Shown: piece after piece, positions 62,278 through 64,000 of the stretch
How the letters are laid out: each line of letters starts with the position of its first letter
Numbering within the stretch: position 1 is the first letter of the stretch
Source: Aquamicrobium sp.
GTDB taxonomy: Bacteria; Pseudomonadota; Alphaproteobacteria; Rhizobiales; Rhizobiaceae
Length of the DNA stretch: 64,000 bases
NCBI RefSeq assembly: GCF_023954335.1
Contig: NZ_JAMLIE010000002.1
Coordinates: 124,001 to 188,000 of the forward strand
Direction: 5' to 3'
Made by a program: the position numbers and the translations under genes
Notes under the pieces: generated by a model
Database searches by the model: none
What the model saw: only the letters and a program-made list of their open reading frames with translations
Told to the model about the DNA's origin: nothing

Positions 62278-63843
62278 TCAAGCGTCTGCTTCGCGAAGCA
62301 GGAACTTCTGTATCTTCCCCATCGCATTGCGCGGCAGGGCGTCGAGCAGCTCGACGTGGCGGGGCACCTTGTAATTGGCCATGTTGGCGCGGCACCAGGT
62401 TATGAAGGCGTCGGTATCGAACGGCCGGTCCGGCGCGGCGACGACGAGGGCCTTCGCCACCTCGCCCATCCGCTCGTCCGGCACGCCGATGACCGCGACC
62501 TCGCGGATGCCGGGATAGTCGAGCATCATCTTCTCGATCTCGGCCGGATAGCAGTTGAACCCGCCGACGATGAACATGTCCTTGATGCGGTCGGTGACGC
62601 GCAGGCAGCCGTCCTCGTTCAGCACGCCGACATCGCCGGTGCGCAGCCATCCGTCGGGGCGGATGGTCTTTTCCGTCTCCGCCGGGTCGTCGAGATAGCC
62701 GGCCATGACGTTGAAGCCGCGGACCTCGATCTCGCCCGCCGCGCCGACCGGCACCTCGTTGCCGTCCGTGTCGACCAGCCGCATCTCGACGCCATCGATG
62801 ACGCGGCCGGCGGTGGTGGCGATCGTCTCCACCTCGTCGTCGGGCCTGGTCATGGTGACGAGGGCGCAGACCTCGGTCAGCCCGTAGGCGTTGACGACGA
62901 TCTCGACGCCGACCTCGCCCTGCAGGGCACGGATCAGGCCCGGCGAGACCATGCTGGCGCCGGTGACGATGCTGCGCAGGCTGGACAGGTCCTTGCCCTC
63001 GCTGCGGTTCAGCTCGATCAGGGTCGAGAAGATGGTGGGCGGGCCGCCCATGATGGAGATGCGCTCGGCCTCGATCCGCCGCAGCGTCTCGGCCGCGTCG
63101 AAGACCTTGACCGGGTACATGGTGGCGCCGCGGATGATGGCGGCGAGCACGCCGGCCTTGAAGCCGAAGGAGTGGAACATCGGCGCGATGATCAGGTAGC
63201 GGTCGCCCGCCCTGATCCCCGCCCTTTCGGAATAGATGGAATAGGTGCGGACGATCTGACCGTGCCGCAGCATCGCACCCTTGGGAAAGCCCGTCGTGCC
63301 GGAGGTGAACATGATCTCGGCGACGTCGTCCGGCGTCACCCCGGCGGCCGCGCGCAGGGCGGCGACGCAGTCCTCGGGCATCACCTCGTCGAGCCCCTGC
63401 GCCCATTCGTCCGGCTCGCCGTCGCGCGGGAAGGTGCGGATGCGGGTTTTCAGGTCGGGCAGGTCGATGCCCTCGATCATCGCGCCATAGTCGACGCCGA
63501 GGAAATCGCCGGCGGCGACGAGCGCGCGCGCGGCGGATTTGCGCAGCATGAAGGCGGCTTCCTGCGCCCGGAGCCGGGTGCTTATCGGCACGACGGTGGC
63601 GCCGAGGATGAAGGCGCCGAGCGCGGCCTCGACCCAGGCGGCCGAGTTGGGCAGCCAGATCGCCACGCGGTCGCCGCGGCCGACGCCCCGCGCGCGCAAC
63701 AGCGCCGCGGCCCTGACGGCGCGATCGCGCAGCTCGGCATAGGTGAGCGTCGATTCCTCGGAGACGATGGCCAGCATGTCGCCATGGGCCGCGGCGGCGT
63801 CAAGCAGCACCTGGGGCACGGTACGGGGCGCGTCGGTCATCAT
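62278..63843 (-). CDS. Acyl-CoA synthetase (ANL superfamily, FadD3-like)
   Basis: Activates an acid to acyl-CoA. The 521-residue protein has the P-loop MFTSGTTGFPKGAMLRHG, VNAYGLTEVCALVTMTRP, WLRTGDVGVLNEDGCLRVTD and the C-terminal lysine motif LPRNAMGKIQKFLL. The start is MMTDAPRTVPQVL; either adjacent ATG is possible, with an AGGAGG site four or seven bases upstream. It heads the ligase-crotonase-thiolase operon. The ligase resembles FadD3-type enzymes only at the family level. Confidence 0.93.
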   Translation of the reverse strand: MMTDAPRTVPQVLLDAAAAHGDMLAIVSEESTLTYAELRDRAVRAAALLRARGVGRGDRVAIWLPNSAAWVEAALGAFILGATVVPISTRLRAQEAAFMLRKSAARALVAAGDFLGVDYGAMIEGIDLPDLKTRIRTFPRDGEPDEWAQGLDEVMPEDCVAALRAAAGVTPDDVAEIMFTSGTTGFPKGAMLRHGQIVRTYSIYSERAGIRAGDRYLIIAPMFHSFGFKAGVLAAIIRGATMYPVKVFDAAETLRRIEAERISIMGGPPTIFSTLIELNRSEGKDLSSLRSIVTGASMVSPGLIRALQGEVGVEIVVNAYGLTEVCALVTMTRPDDEVETIATTAGRVIDGVEMRLVDTDGNEVPVGAAGEIEVRGFNVMAGYLDDPAETEKTIRPDGWLRTGDVGVLNEDGCLRVTDRIKDMFIVGGFNCYPAEIEKMMLDYPGIREVAVIGVPDERMGEVAKALVVAAPDRPFDTDAFITWCRANMANYKVPRHVELLDALPRNAMGKIQKFLLREADA

Positions 63844-63952
63844 GGCTCCTCCTGAACAGCGGTGCAGGCGCGTCGCTGTTTCCATTTTATTACAGACGTT
63901 CGAATCAATGTGTCAACACGGGCTGTTTCCGGAGATGCGGAAGAACGTAAAA

Positions 63953-63964
63953 CTCCATATGGAG
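63953..63964. promoter_or_regulatory. Palindrome CTCCATATGGAG near the right edge
   Basis: A perfect 12-base palindrome about 110 bases upstream of the CoA ligase gene. It could be an operator for this operon or for a gene beyond the window. The core TCCAT-ATGGA recalls the candidate IclR-type sites before the TRAP operon, without the central base. Confidence 0.3.
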
Positions 63965-64000
63965 ATTGGATTTTTTGCGTGATTTGACGGCGAGCTGCCG

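Overview
The window comes from a very GC-rich alphaproteobacterium of the Hyphomicrobiales (Rhizobiales), probably close to the Phyllobacteriaceae/Brucellaceae (Mesorhizobium-, Aquamicrobium- or Nitratireductor-like). The evidence is the rhizobial-type flagellar cluster: motC and motE accessory motor genes, a MotD-type FliK, an FtcR/Rem orphan regulator, the VisN/VisR LuxR pair and a DUF1217 protein. CtrA-type boxes (TTAA-N7-TTAAC) fit the same group. The species assignment is inference.

Layout. 1-24.4 kb is a dense block of minus-strand flagellar genes. In transcription order these are the DUF1217 gene, flgF, fliI, an unknown membrane gene, flgB-flgC-fliE-flgG-flgA-flgI-motE-flgH-fliL-fliP, three tandem flagellins, fliF, a fliH-like gene, motB, motC, fliK, a lytic transglycosylase gene, ftcR, flgE, flgK and the first codons of flgL. 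From 24.5 to 29.5 kb a plus-strand arm carries motA-fliM-fliN-fliG-flhB and a small unknown gene, facing visN-visR. flaF, flbT, flgD, fliQ, fliR and flhA are absent and probably lie to the left. 31.4-36.4 kb is a branched-chain 2-oxoacid dehydrogenase operon (bkdA1-bkdA2-bkdB-lpdV). 36.6-40.5 kb is a sulfate ABC importer (sbp-cysT-cysW-cysA), followed by ilvD.

42.5-44.3 kb holds a small conserved gene divergent from a zinc-type CDF exporter gene co-transcribed with an ArsR/SmtB repressor gene; a textbook SmtB-like operator lies in the promoter. 44.3-46.5 kb has a Crp/Fnr-type regulator with a CtrA-type box upstream and a PAS protein without an output domain. 47-54.9 kb is an accessory catabolic operon: fused TRAP permease, TRAP binding protein, an SDR broken by a one-base slip in a G8 tract, an IclR regulator, an 11-codon coupling ORF, an acyl/aryl-CoA ligase, a second SDR and a tandem PPC (DUF296) protein. 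Two matching palindromes upstream are likely operator sites. Then come pyruvate carboxylase, tRNA-Ala(CGC), a SUNSET-type small protein, a membrane protein of unknown function, and a thiolase/crotonase-like/acyl-CoA ligase operon.

The most interesting regulatory signal is a motif close to AGCYTCRCGCAAG found a few dozen bases upstream of five flagellar operon heads (flgE, DUF1217-flgF, motA, fliF, flgB); it is a candidate FtcR-dependent promoter element. The three flagellin genes share a different architecture: TTAACCAT/CtrA-type elements about 150 nt upstream and a GC-rich leader hairpin at a constant 37-38 nt from the ATG, with a compensatory base change between two copies. The best candidates for new biochemistry are the PPC-domain protein in the TRAP operon and a crotonase that lacks both classical catalytic glutamates.
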